The notes: generated by a model not told the origin, from the sequence alone. 64,000 bases of DNA from Alistipes finegoldii DSM 17242 (GCF_000265365.1 NC_018011.1:2869501-2933500); one strand, 5' to 3'. Shown: positions 20,896-29,748, numbered from the stretch's first letter. A program made the numbers and translations.

Positions 20896-21777
20896 TTATA
20901 GTGTCGATTTCGATTCGACCGTTGCTTCGGGGTTTACTTTCTTGATAAGACCCTGAAGTACAGTGCCGGGGCCGAGTTCGGTGAACTCCGTCACGCCGTC
21001 GGCGAGCATGTTCTTCACGATGTAGGTCCAGCGTACCGGAGCCGTCAGCTGTGCGATCAGGTTCGCTTTGATCTGGGCGGGATCGGTATAGGGTTTTGCG
21101 TCCACGTTCTGGTATACGGGGCAGACGGGTGCTTGGAACGGCGATTCGTTGATCGCCTTCTCCAGCTCCTGCTTGGCGGGCTCCATCAGCGGCGAGTGGA
21201 ACGCTCCGCCCACGGGCAGACGCAGTGCGCGGCGGGCGCCTGCGGCTTTGGCTTTCTCGCAGGCGGCTTCAACAGCCTCTACGGCGCCTGAGATGACGAG
21301 CTGTCCGGGGCAGTTGTAGTTGGCGGCCACGACCACGCCGTCGATCGACGCGCAGATATCCTCGACGGTCTTGTCGTCCAGACCGAGGATGGCGGCCATC
21401 GTGCCGGGCTGTGCCTCGCAGGCGGCCTGCATGGCCAGAGCACGTTTCGATACGAGTTTCAGGCCGTCTTCGAACGAGAGCGCTCCGGCGACGACCAGCG
21501 CCGAGAATTCGCCCAGCGAGTGTCCTGCGGCCGCATCGGGTTTTACGCCGAGCGCCTTGGCCATGATTACCGAGTGGAGGAATACGGCAGGCTGCGTTAC
21601 CTTCGTCTGCTTCAGCTCCTCGTCCGTACCTGCGAACATGATGTCCGTGATGCGGAAACCGAGAATCTCGTTGGCTTTCTCGAACAGCTCCTTCGCTTCG
21701 GGTACGTTGTCGTAAAGGTCTTTGCCCATACCGACTGCTTGGGCACCCTGACCCGGAAATACGTATGCGTGTTTCAT
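20896..21777 (-). CDS. fabD: Malonyl-CoA:ACP transacylase
   Basis: Transfers malonyl groups from CoA to acyl carrier protein for fatty acid synthesis. The 293-residue protein begins with the typical YVFPGQGAQAVGMG, has the nucleophile elbow GHSLGE (Ser87), an Arg in SKRALAMQ and the catalytic His in GGAFHSPLM. It is monocistronic, with a -7 box TATCTTTG at 21809-21816 and a terminator after it, and diverges from the cobalamin riboswitch transcript. Confidence 0.96.
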   Translation of the reverse strand: MKHAYVFPGQGAQAVGMGKDLYDNVPEAKELFEKANEILGFRITDIMFAGTDEELKQTKVTQPAVFLHSVIMAKALGVKPDAAAGHSLGEFSALVVAGALSFEDGLKLVSKRALAMQAACEAQPGTMAAILGLDDKTVEDICASIDGVVVAANYNCPGQLVISGAVEAVEAACEKAKAAGARRALRLPVGGAFHSPLMEPAKQELEKAINESPFQAPVCPVYQNVDAKPYTDPAQIKANLIAQLTAPVRWTYIVKNMLADGVTEFTELGPGTVLQGLIKKVNPEATVESKSTL

Positions 21778-21808
21778 AATCTTTGCTTAAATTTTTTGTT
21801 AGCGACGG

Positions 21809-21816
21809 CAAAGATA
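21809..21816 (-). promoter_or_regulatory. -7 promoter element for fabD
   Basis: TATCTTTG on the minus strand, 31 bases before the fabD ATG. The divergent plus-strand box TAACTTTG at 21830-21837 would start the riboswitch transcript. Confidence 0.6.
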
Positions 21817-21864
21817 CGAATTTATTTCCTAACTTTGCACCGCAATGGTTCACAAAGGGCCGGG

Positions 21865-22012
21865 CAAGGCCCCGTGTGATTAAATGGGAATGCCGTGTAA
21901 ATCGGCAGCAGTTCCCGCTGCTGTAAGTTCCGTCAATTGCCGCACACTCTTTAGCCACTGGCTCCGGCCGGGAAGGCGTAGCGGCAGGAACGAGCCAGAA
22001 GACCTGCCTTGC
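21865..22012 (+). promoter_or_regulatory. Cobalamin riboswitch
   Basis: The stretch has the main conserved blocks of cobalamin riboswitches in order: GGGAAT-GCCGTGTAAATC-GGCAGC, CCCGCTGCTGTAAG, GCCACTGG, GGGAAGGCG, and the 3' block GAGCCAGAAGACCTGCC. A -7 box TAACTTTG lies just upstream at 21830-21837. The downstream 200 bases (22013-22216) hold small hairpins (for example CTCCC-GGT-GGGAG) and a TCCGG/CCGGA hairpin followed by a T-rich run at 22179-22190, which may be the expression platform. It controls the DUF4465 lipoprotein gene at 22217. Confidence 0.9.
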
Positions 22013-22216
22013 GTCTCCCGGTGGGAGAATTCTCGATTTTCGGACAGGCTCTGCGGAGAACGGAGCGCTTCGGACGGTGGCACTGGGTGTCGGACGTTTG
22101 TTGTGAAGGCGGCATATATAATAGGTATGCGCCGGGCTGTGTAAAACGGGGATTCGATTCCGGGAGTTCGGGACCGGATTTTTTTATTTTATACAGATAA
22201 CTTAAACAAACGAAAG
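22013..22216 (+). other. Riboswitch expression platform / leader without a gene
   Basis: About 200 bases between the cobalamin aptamer and the first gene. There is no credible reading frame. It contains TCCGG (22159-22163) pairing with CCGGA (22174-22178) followed by TTTTTTTATTTT, a weak terminator-like element fit for transcriptional attenuation. Confidence 0.45.
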
Positions 22217-22927
22217 ATGAAAAAACTTTTACTGATCGCTTTTGCGGCGCTTGCGTTCGCGGCCTGCTCGGACGATGACAAGACGCCGACCCCCCCCCAT
22301 GTTGAAACAATAACTTTTAGTGATGCCGAACTTGGTGCTGACGGATACTTGTGGGGTAAGAAGCTGGCTACTGATGAGGATGGCTCGTTGGTGTTCGAAG
22401 GGGTTATTTATAAAGAAGGCAAGGCTTCCTTCCTGTCTTATTTTTCAGATTTCGGCGGCGTATGGGATACTTGGTGCAAGTTTGCCATATCCGGCTGCCA
22501 TGATAAGGTGACCGAGGGGACAGATAATCAATTTAGTGTTTATACGACAGTCGATGACGGTCAGAATAAATTTGCGGTTGCATACGATATGAAGGGAATG
22601 GGCCCCGGATATACATTTAATCCTGCAGTTGAGTTTTCGACGCCTGTTTCTCCTGTTTCGGTTCGTGTTGCCAATAATACGTGGACCTATCTCCACCTTA
22701 AGGGTGATTATAGTGATTACAGCGTGTCGATTATTGGCTTCGACGGTGAAACCCAGACCGGAAAAGTTGATGTCCCCCTTGCTGCGAATAACAAAATCGT
22801 TGCAGATTGGAATACCGTGGGACTGGATAAATTGGGAGTGGTGACAAAAATAATTTTTTCTGTCGAGTGTAGTGACAAGATGGCTCCGACGTATTTCTGT
22901 ATCGATGATCTTGTTTATTCGGAATAA
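22217..22927 (+). CDS. DUF4465 surface lipoprotein under cobalamin riboswitch control
   Basis: A 236-residue lipoprotein: signal MKKLLLIAFAALAFAAC with lipobox Cys17 followed by SDDD, a short Thr/Pro linker, and a DUF4465 domain (GGVWDTWCKFAIS, FCIDDLVYSE at the end). DUF4465 proteins occur in Bacteroidota, and the riboswitch points to a role in capturing cobamides at the cell surface; no transporter is adjacent. The linker is encoded by a run of nine C residues (22290-22298), where a slip of one base would abolish the protein. Unlike a normal btuB locus, there is no TonB receptor here. Confidence 0.8.
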   Translation: MKKLLLIAFAALAFAACSDDDKTPTPPHVETITFSDAELGADGYLWGKKLATDEDGSLVFEGVIYKEGKASFLSYFSDFGGVWDTWCKFAISGCHDKVTEGTDNQFSVYTTVDDGQNKFAVAYDMKGMGPGYTFNPAVEFSTPVSPVSVRVANNTWTYLHLKGDYSDYSVSIIGFDGETQTGKVDVPLAANNKIVADWNTVGLDKLGVVTKIIFSVECSDKMAPTYFCIDDLVYSE

Positions 22928-22947
22928 TTTTTATTTATAGAATCGTG

Positions 22948-23796
22948 ATGAAAAATTTAGTTTGAATTTTTATAGCTGCTTGCATTTTTGCCGCCTGCTC
23001 GGACGATGACGGCCCCAAGACGCCGCCCGTCGAGTACGATGTGATCTCTTTCGAACCCGCGGAGGGGATGCTCGACTTCAAAGGCAACGCCGCTGCGCTC
23101 CGGACCGTGACGATCGTCGGAGAATGGGCCGGCGGCTCCTTCGACGATGTGTTGTGCGGCAGGGAATACATGAACGAAGAGGATGCCAACGGTAATTTTT
23201 TCGACGGACTCCTCTTCACGACTGCTGACCGAAAGATCGGTTTCGGCTCCTATTTTTGCGACATGTCGAAAAACCAGTTCGGAGCCTATGACACTTGGGG
23301 CGGTTTTGCGCTTTCGAAGAACTATTCGCAGACTCCGACGGCCGACGGGTCGCCAGATTACAAAGGGAGCCATTTTTCGGCGTGGACCAAGTCGGGAGCC
23401 AACAATACCGCGACATTCGCCCTCGCTTATTTCAACGATTACGGCGCTTATGATTACAATACGCCCAAGATCGAATTCAGCGAGAGGCGGGAAGTCGCCC
23501 ATCTGTATATGGCCAACGCGACCGTAACGGGACAGTCCCAATCCTCCCTGAGCGATTACTGGTTCAAGGTTTCGGTGACCGGATATAGCGGAGGTGTCAA
23601 AGGAAAAACGATCGAGCAGGTGCTTATCAGCGGGAAATCCATCGTTTCCGATTGGGTGAAGGTCGATTGCTCGTCGCTCGGTGCTGTCGATGAACTGCGT
23701 TTCGGTGTGATGTCGAACGATGTGAGCGGCGGATTTCTGAATTGCCCCTCCTATTTCTGCATCGACGAGATCGCTTTGGTGAAACAGACGAAATAA
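22948..23796 (+). pseudogene. Second DUF4465 lipoprotein gene, UGA stop in the signal peptide
   Basis: The frame from ATG 22948 reads MKNLV, then TGA at 22963-22965, then IFIAACIFAAC-SDDDGPKTPP and a full DUF4465 domain to 23796 (FDDVLCGREYMNEEDANG, YDTWGGFALSKNYSQ, FCIDEIALVKQTK). The hydrophobic stretch and lipobox FAAC after the stop show that this was one lipoprotein of about 282 residues; TGG (Trp) to TGA would explain the stop. Without it translation could restart only inside the mature part, giving no export signal. It is a tandem copy of the gene at 22217 and probably shares its riboswitch. Confidence 0.75.
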
Positions 23797-23835
23797 GTTG
23801 AGCCGCGCTGTTTGGAGATTAGTACAGCTCAAACG

Positions 23836-23872
23836 AATTCCCCGTACGGACTGCCTTGCCGTACGGGGAATT
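23836..23872 (+). terminator. Terminator after the DUF4465 genes
   Basis: AATTCCCCGTACGG pairs perfectly with CCGTACGGGGAATT around a 9-base loop, followed by TTATTTG. Confidence 0.85.
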
Positions 23873-23993
23873 TTATTTGTATGGGAGCGTCCGGATGCCG
23901 GGGCGAAATCCCGCCGGAAATCCGGGCCTCCGGAATGTGCGGATACGGTTTCGGACGGGTCGTACGACCGTCCGAAGGGCCGCTCCGGCATTA

Positions 23994-24785
23994 TCAGATC
24001 AGGTTCTCTTTCTCGATGTCCTTGAAATAGCGGTACGTGCCGACTTTCAGTTCGACGGTCGCGGGTTCGTCGCATACGACGATTCCGTGCGGGTGTACCT
24101 GCATGGCCGAAATCGTGCAGACATGCGAGTAGGGACCTTCGACGCACTGCTGCAGGGCGCGGGCTTTCTTGTGGCCGAGCGCGAGGATCAGCACCTGCTT
24201 CGAATCGAGCACCGTGGCGACGCCTACCGACATGGCCTGCTTGGGAACCTTGTTCACGTCGTTGTCGAAGAAGCGCGAATTCACGACGAGCGTGTCGTAA
24301 GTCAGCGTCTTGACGCGCGTACGCGAGTTGAGCGACGAGAACGGCTCGTTGAACGCCAAGTGTCCGTCTTCGCCGACACCGCCCATGAAGAGGTCGATGC
24401 CGCCCGCCTTGCGGATTTTCTCCTCGTATTCGTCGCACTCCTTCTGCAGGTCAGGGGCGTTGCCGTTGAGGATATTGACGTTGTCCGGGTTGATGTCCAC
24501 GTGGTTGAAGAAGGTGTTCCACATGAACGAATGGTAGCTTTCGGGGTGCTCTTCGGGAAGCCCGACGTACTCGTCCATGTTGAACGTAACGACATCCTTG
24601 AAGGAGACCTTTCCGGCCTTGTTCAGCGCGATTAGCTCCTTGTATGTCGTCAGCGGGGTCGAACCCGTAGGAAGTCCCAGTACGAAGGTGCCTCCGGCCG
24701 CCTGTTTCTTGTTGATTTGCTCTACGATGTAGCGCGCGGCCCAGCGGCCTGCGTTTTCCTGCGTGTCTTCGATAATCAGTCGCAT
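23994..24785 (-). CDS. nagB: Glucosamine-6-phosphate deaminase
   Basis: Converts glucosamine-6-phosphate to fructose-6-phosphate and ammonia. The 263-residue protein keeps the NagB motifs LGLPTGSTPLTTYKELI, FNMDEYVGLPEEHPESY (catalytic Asp in MDEY) and GGVGEDGHLAFNEP, which holds the catalytic Asp/His/Glu set. It is the last gene of a minus-strand operon with the NagB/PIG-L fusion, a CBM9-like protein and a kinase; 55 bases separate it from the fusion gene. Confidence 0.96.
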   Translation of the reverse strand: MRLIIEDTQENAGRWAARYIVEQINKKQAAGGTFVLGLPTGSTPLTTYKELIALNKAGKVSFKDVVTFNMDEYVGLPEEHPESYHSFMWNTFFNHVDINPDNVNILNGNAPDLQKECDEYEEKIRKAGGIDLFMGGVGEDGHLAFNEPFSSLNSRTRVKTLTYDTLVVNSRFFDNDVNKVPKQAMSVGVATVLDSKQVLILALGHKKARALQQCVEGPYSHVCTISAMQVHPHGIVVCDEPATVELKVGTYRYFKDIEKENLI

Positions 24786-24840
24786 AGATTGAATGGTTGA
24801 ATTATTGGGTTATGGATTGTTTTTCATTTGCGGGGTCTCG

Positions 24841-26790
24841 TCAGAACATCTTCACGAATACCTCGATCGCCTGATACTCCGCCATGCCGAGCTTGTCGTA
24901 AAGCTTGGCGGTGTTCTGCGTGCGCTCTTCGGCGCGCTGCCAGAACTCGCGGGGGTCGCTGCCGGGGAAGGGCATGATGTCCTTCTGCGAGAGGTGGCGG
25001 TAGATGGCGTGACGCTTCATGATCAGCTCGTCGGGCGACAAGGGCACCGCCATATCGACCATGCCGAGGTCCCATTCCATCCATGCGCCGCGGTAGAGCC
25101 AGAGATGGCACTCCTTGAGCCATTCGTCGTCCTTCACCACGTCGAGCGCGCCGAGCACGGCCTCCATGGCGGTGCGGTGCGTGCCGTGGGGGTCGGCGAG
25201 GTCGCCGGCGGCGTAAATCTGGTGGGGCTTCACCTCGCGGAGCAGTTTGACGATGATTTCGATGTCCTTCTCCGTGAGCAGTCCCTTCTTGATGCCGCCC
25301 GTCTCGTAGAACGGCAGGTTGAGGAAATGGGCGTTGGTGTCGGGGTTCAGCCCGAACGAGCGCACGGCGGCGCGGGCCTCCGCACGGCGGATGGCGCCCT
25401 TGAGGTCGAGCAGCGGACGGGGTTCGGGTTCGCCCTTCTTCTTGCCGGCGATGATCTTCTCGACTTCGGCGTAGTGGTTGCCGTAGCCCAGCTCGCGGGC
25501 CGTGTCGATGTTCTGGAGCACCACGTCGTCGTGTACGGCGACATTGCCCGATGTTTCATACGCCACGTGCACGTCGTGTCCCTGCTGCACCAGACGGATG
25601 AACGTGCCGCCCATCGAAATCACGTCGTCGTCGGGGTGGGGCGAGAAAATCACGATGCGTTTGGGATACGGATTCGACGGCACGGGGCGCGTCGAATCGT
25701 CGGCGTTGGGCTTGCCGCCCGGCCAGCCGGTGATGGTGTGCTGGAGGTCGTTGAATACGTCGATGTTGATCTGGTCGTAGGCGCGGCCCTGTTCGAGCAG
25801 TTCGCCCAGCGAATTTTCGATGTAATCCTTGTAGGTGAGCTTCAGGATCGGTTTCTGCACCACGCCGCAGAGCCACACCACGGCCTTGCGGGTGAATTTG
25901 GGCGTCCATTTGCAGGGGCCTACCAGCCACGGCGTCTGCTCGCGGGTGAGCAGCTGGGCGGCGTTTTCGTCGATTACGACTTCGATGTTGGGGTGGGCCT
26001 GCAGGTTCGATGCCGGCACTTGGGTCGTGATCTCGCCTTCGACGACCTTCTGGATGATCTGGGCCTTCTCTTCGCCCCAAGCCATCAGGATGATCTTGTC
26101 GGCCCGCATGATCGTGTCGATACCCATCGTGATGGCCAGCTTCGGGGTGTAGTCCAGTCCGAAGAATGCGCCCGACTGGATTTTGCGGGTGTTGTGGGTC
26201 AGCTGCACCAGCCGGGTGCGCGACTTGGCGTAGGAACCCGGCTCGTTGAATCCGATCTGGCCGTCTTCGCCCACGCCGATAATCATCAGGTCGATCTTGC
26301 GCACCGAATGGTCGTACGAGGCGCAGTACTCCGAAACCTTGTCCTCGGAGATGGTGCCGTCGGGAATGTGGATGTTTTCGGGCAGGATGTCGATGTGGTT
26401 GAGGAAATCCTCGTGGATGCGGAAGTTGCGGCTCTGCTGCTCGGTCGAGCGGATGGGGTAGAACTCGTCGAGACTGAATACGGCAACGTTGCGGAAGCTG
26501 ACGAGACCCTCTTTGTGGCGTTTCACCAGCTCGCGGTAGAGTCCCAGCGGCGTGCGGCCCGTGGTAAGGCCCAGCACGAAGGGCTGCTGCTCTTCGTAGA
26601 CTTCGTTCGAACAGTGGAGTTCGTTGTAGGTGCGGATCGCCTTGACGATGGTGTCGGCAACGTACTGAACGCCCAGATATTCGTTTTCATAGACCGTCGT
26701 GTGAATTTTCTCGTAACGATGGATGATGTCGCGCGGCGTCGATTCTGCGATCAGGCCGCCGTCTTTCGGAAGTGAATATTTGTTGTTCAT
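24841..26790 (-). CDS. NagB-like / PIG-L deacetylase-like fusion protein
   Basis: A 649-residue two-domain protein. Residues about 30-290 resemble glucosamine-6-phosphate deaminase (LGLTTGRTPLGLYRELV, FSLDEFYPI, GVGEDGQIGFNEPGS); the catalytic His of GEDGH is Gln. Residues about 370-640 are a PIG-L/LmbE domain (IFSPHPDDDVISMGG with the zinc-binding PHPDD, and LADPHGTHRTA with the second His). Such fusions are common in Bacteroidota. The PIG-L part may be the N-deacetylase, standing in for nagA, which is absent here, while the NagB part may be regulatory; both are inference. Its start overlaps the stop of the CBM9-like gene. Confidence 0.88.
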   Translation of the reverse strand: MNNKYSLPKDGGLIAESTPRDIIHRYEKIHTTVYENEYLGVQYVADTIVKAIRTYNELHCSNEVYEEQQPFVLGLTTGRTPLGLYRELVKRHKEGLVSFRNVAVFSLDEFYPIRSTEQQSRNFRIHEDFLNHIDILPENIHIPDGTISEDKVSEYCASYDHSVRKIDLMIIGVGEDGQIGFNEPGSYAKSRTRLVQLTHNTRKIQSGAFFGLDYTPKLAITMGIDTIMRADKIILMAWGEEKAQIIQKVVEGEITTQVPASNLQAHPNIEVVIDENAAQLLTREQTPWLVGPCKWTPKFTRKAVVWLCGVVQKPILKLTYKDYIENSLGELLEQGRAYDQINIDVFNDLQHTITGWPGGKPNADDSTRPVPSNPYPKRIVIFSPHPDDDVISMGGTFIRLVQQGHDVHVAYETSGNVAVHDDVVLQNIDTARELGYGNHYAEVEKIIAGKKKGEPEPRPLLDLKGAIRRAEARAAVRSFGLNPDTNAHFLNLPFYETGGIKKGLLTEKDIEIIVKLLREVKPHQIYAAGDLADPHGTHRTAMEAVLGALDVVKDDEWLKECHLWLYRGAWMEWDLGMVDMAVPLSPDELIMKRHAIYRHLSQKDIMPFPGSDPREFWQRAEERTQNTAKLYDKLGMAEYQAIEVFVKMF

Positions 26791-27437
26791 ATCTCTGAAA
26801 ATTTAATTTGTTCGAAAAAATCGGGCCGGTGGAAGTCGGGTTTCGGCGTCTCGATCGGCTTCCACGAAAGGAAATGGGGCTGCGAAAGTTTGTCGCCGCA
26901 TTTGTAGAGGTTCACCGATGCCTTCAGACCGCTCCAGTCGCTCAGCTCGTGCATGAACAGCGCCTGCGGGGGAATGGCCAGCACGACCGACCAGCGGTTG
27001 TCTCCTTCGTGTTCGGGGAACGGCCGCAGTCCGAGGCTCGGATTCCGCAGGATGGCGGCCATCACCTTGGGCGCGGCGTGCGCCGGGTGCTCGCGCTCCT
27101 TGCGGAAGCCCAGCAGCAGGCGTCCGATGCAACTGCACTCGAAGTTGTAGTAATAGCCGCTGTCGTCGGGGGCGATGAAGAACTCCACGCACGAATCGGT
27201 CCAAACTTCGCCGTTGTCCTCCGTGACGCGGGCCATCGTGCAGCGTTCCGCGACGTCGAAGCGCAGCATCAGGTAGTCGCCCGTGTGGAACATGCGGAAC
27301 GAAACCTCCGGCGCGTAAGGAAATTGGTCCGGCCAGTTGCAGCAGGCTAGGGCCTGCGGTTCGATGCCGGCGAAAGCCGCTTCGACGGCAGCCTTGTTCG
27401 TGGGGACGATGCCCGTGATTTTGCGTATTTCCGTCAT
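26787..27437 (-). CDS. Carbohydrate-binding family 9-like protein
   Basis: A 216-residue protein resembling the CBM9-like family often found as stand-alone proteins in Bacteroidota: LMLRFDVAERCTMARVTEDNG, WTDSCVEFFIAPDDSGYYYNFECS and the final WKPIETPKPDFHRPDFF are typical. There is no signal peptide, so it acts in the cytoplasm, unlike extracellular CBMs. It overlaps the kinase gene upstream (four bases) and the fusion gene downstream (ATGA), so all three are co-translated. Confidence 0.82.
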   Translation of the reverse strand: MTEIRKITGIVPTNKAAVEAAFAGIEPQALACCNWPDQFPYAPEVSFRMFHTGDYLMLRFDVAERCTMARVTEDNGEVWTDSCVEFFIAPDDSGYYYNFECSCIGRLLLGFRKEREHPAHAAPKVMAAILRNPSLGLRPFPEHEGDNRWSVVLAIPPQALFMHELSDWSGLKASVNLYKCGDKLSQPHFLSWKPIETPKPDFHRPDFFEQIKFSEI

Positions 27438-28537
27438 GCCTTGCGGTATTTGTCCACGGTTTCCCGTACGATGCGGCACATTTCGCCGTAATGCTCCTCC
27501 ATGCTTTGCAGCAGGCGGTACTGGGCGTGGGTGCGCACAAGGTTGTGACCGGGGTATTTGATTTTATAATAGGTGTCGCCGTCGATGTAGTCCATCAGGA
27601 AACGCAGGACCTGTTCGAAGGTGATGTATCGGGCCGAGAAAGCCAGATGGTCGATTTCGGAGTCGGTGAGCTGTTTGGCCCGCTGCGAGAGGTAGCCCTC
27701 GGTGTAGGCCCGGAACATTTCGAGTGACAGCCCGACGCGCGAAAGGTCGCGGTCGTCCTCGTCGCCCGTGTTGGCGTAGGAGCGGATGGCGTCGCCGAAG
27801 TCGTTGAGCGACGTGGAGGCCATCACCGTGTCGAGGTCGATGGCGCAGAGCACCTCGCCCTGCCTGTCGAAGAGAATATTGTTGATCTTGGTGTCGTTGT
27901 GCGTCACGCGCGTCGGAATCGTGCCGTCCTCGACCTTGGACCAGAAGCCGAGCATCTCTCCGCGCCGCGATTCGATCCAGCCGATCTCCTCCGAAAGCTC
28001 CTTTTTGCGGCCTGCGGCGTCGCGCTTCAGCGCCTCGTCCCACTGCACGAAGCGGTGGCGGATGTTGTGGAATCCCTTGATCGTTTCGGCCAGCGGCTCG
28101 GTGAAGTCGGCCAGCTGGGCTTGGAATTTGCCGATTCCCTCGCCGCCCTTGCGGGCCAGTTCGGGCGAATCGGCCTTGTTGTAGGCGACGGTGTCGTCGA
28201 TGAAAACCGAGACGGCCCAATATTCGCCGTCGCCGTCGATGTGGTACAGCGCGTCCTCTCTGGTCGGGACCACGGTCATCACTTCGCGCCGGGGATCGCC
28301 GCCTGCCGCGATGACTCCGCGGCGGATGTGGTCGGTAACCCGGCGGATGTTGTCCATCATGGCCGGAACGTCGGGAAATATGTTTTTGTTCTTGCGCTGA
28401 AGAATGTAATCGGGGGCCTCCCCTTCGGTGCGGATGATGAACGTATCGTTGATAAAACCCTCGCCCAGCGAGTCTATGGCCGCGATGCCTCCCTCCAAAG
28501 CGAAGTGCGATGCGATCTCTTGCAGTTTCTTCTCCAT
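27434..28537 (-). CDS. N-acetylhexosamine kinase-like phosphotransferase (APH fold)
   Basis: A 367-residue aminoglycoside-phosphotransferase-fold kinase, the size of N-acetylhexosamine 1-kinase NahK. It has the Brenner motif THNDTKINNILFD and the metal-binding AIDLDTVM, and the N-terminal GEGFINDTFII nucleotide-binding loop. In its operon with nagB it probably phosphorylates an N-acetylhexosamine. The ATG at 28537 is supported by a -7 box TACCTTTG at 28579-28586. It is the first gene of the operon. Confidence 0.82.
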   Translation of the reverse strand: MEKKLQEIASHFALEGGIAAIDSLGEGFINDTFIIRTEGEAPDYILQRKNKNIFPDVPAMMDNIRRVTDHIRRGVIAAGGDPRREVMTVVPTREDALYHIDGDGEYWAVSVFIDDTVAYNKADSPELARKGGEGIGKFQAQLADFTEPLAETIKGFHNIRHRFVQWDEALKRDAAGRKKELSEEIGWIESRRGEMLGFWSKVEDGTIPTRVTHNDTKINNILFDRQGEVLCAIDLDTVMASTSLNDFGDAIRSYANTGDEDDRDLSRVGLSLEMFRAYTEGYLSQRAKQLTDSEIDHLAFSARYITFEQVLRFLMDYIDGDTYYKIKYPGHNLVRTHAQYRLLQSMEEHYGEMCRIVRETVDKYRKA

Positions 28538-28578
28538 GTCGTAAGATCCTCTGTTTTTTAGTGTTTCGGTTGCACCTC

Positions 28579-28586
28579 CAAAGGTA
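28579..28586 (-). promoter_or_regulatory. -7 promoter element for the amino-sugar operon
   Basis: TACCTTTG on the minus strand, 41 bases before the kinase ATG at 28537. Confidence 0.55.
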
Positions 28587-28722
28587 CTAAAAAGAACGGA
28601 GTCCTGCAACGGAATTTTGTTAAAAGAAAATTTTTTCCTCGATTTGCCGAGGCGGGCGATTATTTTTACGATGCAATGAGCCGATGAAGATAAAATTTAT
28701 TATCGGGGTTGCCGCGGAAAAT

Positions 28723-28756
28723 GAAAAAATCCGGCAGTCGGAACCGCCGGATTTAT
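28723..28756 (-). terminator. Terminator after manA
   Basis: AAATCCGGC pairs with GCCGGATTT; on the minus strand the stem is followed by a run of six T residues. Confidence 0.85.
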
Positions 28757-28775
28757 CTGTCAGAGTGCATTCCAT

Positions 28776-29741
28776 TTACTTGATGCAGCTGGTCAGCATT
28801 TTGAGCTTCCCTTCGGGGACGACGCGGAGCGACTTCACGGTAGCCGGAAGCAGTACCGTCTCGCCCTGATGGATCGGCATTTCGTTGCCGCTGTCGTCAG
28901 CGATCATGCCTTTGCCTTCGACGCAGATCACAACGACGAACGAGTCGAGCGCCGCGTAATCGAGCGTCAGCGGAGCGGTCAGGTCGCAGAGCGACGTGGT
29001 GAAGTAGGGACACGACACCAGTTCCGTTTCGCGGTCCTGCACCTGCTCGTACTTGGTGCGGTAGTCGGGCAGCACGGTGTAGTCGATGGCTCCCTTCGCC
29101 AGCTCGGTGTGCAGTTCGCGGGTATTGCCGTCGGCGTCCTTGCGGTTGAAGTCGTAGATACGGTAGGTGATGTCCGAAGTCTGCTGAATCTCGGCGATGA
29201 ACGCGCCCGCGCCGATACTGTGGACGCGGCCTGCCGGCAGGAAGAAGAGGTCGCCCGGATGTATCTCGTACTCGGCGAGGATGTCGGTGATGGTGTTGTC
29301 CTCGACGCTGGCTTCGTACTGGGCGGGCGTCACCTGCTTGGCGAATCCCGACCGGAGCCGTGCGCCCTTGTCGGCGTCCACGACATACCACATTTCGGTT
29401 TTGCCTTTCGACTTGTGACGCTCCCACGCCAGCCGGTCGTCGGGGTGTACCTGAATCGAGAGATCCTGCCGCGCGTCGATGAACTTGATCAGCAGCGGGA
29501 ACTCCTCGCCGAAACGTTCGAAGTTGGCTTTGCCGAGCAGTGCGGCGCCGTGGCGGGCGATCAGGCCCGGCAGGGTAGTGCCCGCTTCGGGACCTCCGGC
29601 CACGACCGATTCGTTGCCTTTGACGCCCGAAAGCTCCCAGCTTTCGCCGACCTGCGTCTGGCCGGATGCGATTTGTTTGTAAGGGACGATTTTTTCGCCG
29701 CCCCAGATCGTCGATTTGAGAATGGGTTGGAACTTATACAT
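28776..29741 (-). CDS. manA: Mannose-6-phosphate isomerase, class I
   Basis: Interconverts mannose-6-phosphate and fructose-6-phosphate. The 321-residue cupin protein carries the zinc ligands in IQVHPDD and KTEMWYV, the PAGRVHSIGAG motif with the third His, and the C-terminal cupin half. The short length is usual for Bacteroidota ManA. It is the last gene of an operon after the ROK kinase (7-base gap) and MFS transporter. Confidence 0.94.
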   Translation of the reverse strand: MYKFQPILKSTIWGGEKIVPYKQIASGQTQVGESWELSGVKGNESVVAGGPEAGTTLPGLIARHGAALLGKANFERFGEEFPLLIKFIDARQDLSIQVHPDDRLAWERHKSKGKTEMWYVVDADKGARLRSGFAKQVTPAQYEASVEDNTITDILAEYEIHPGDLFFLPAGRVHSIGAGAFIAEIQQTSDITYRIYDFNRKDADGNTRELHTELAKGAIDYTVLPDYRTKYEQVQDRETELVSCPYFTTSLCDLTAPLTLDYAALDSFVVVICVEGKGMIADDSGNEMPIHQGETVLLPATVKSLRVVPEGKLKMLTSCIK

Positions 29742-29748
29742 AATAGTT

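Noticed and set aside
21884..22144. A short plus-strand frame inside the riboswitch
   Set aside because: It runs through the conserved cobalamin aptamer and encodes no protein-like sequence.
22019..24438. Possible CRISPR array or tRNA genes anywhere in the window
   Set aside because: No regularly spaced repeats and no cloverleaf with a plausible anticodon arm were found on reading; the repeats present are two-copy or hairpin structures.
24793..26775. A 660-codon plus-strand open frame opposite the NagB/PIG-L fusion
   Set aside because: It is a shadow of the fusion gene, rich in His, Val, Asp and Arg with no recognisable domain.
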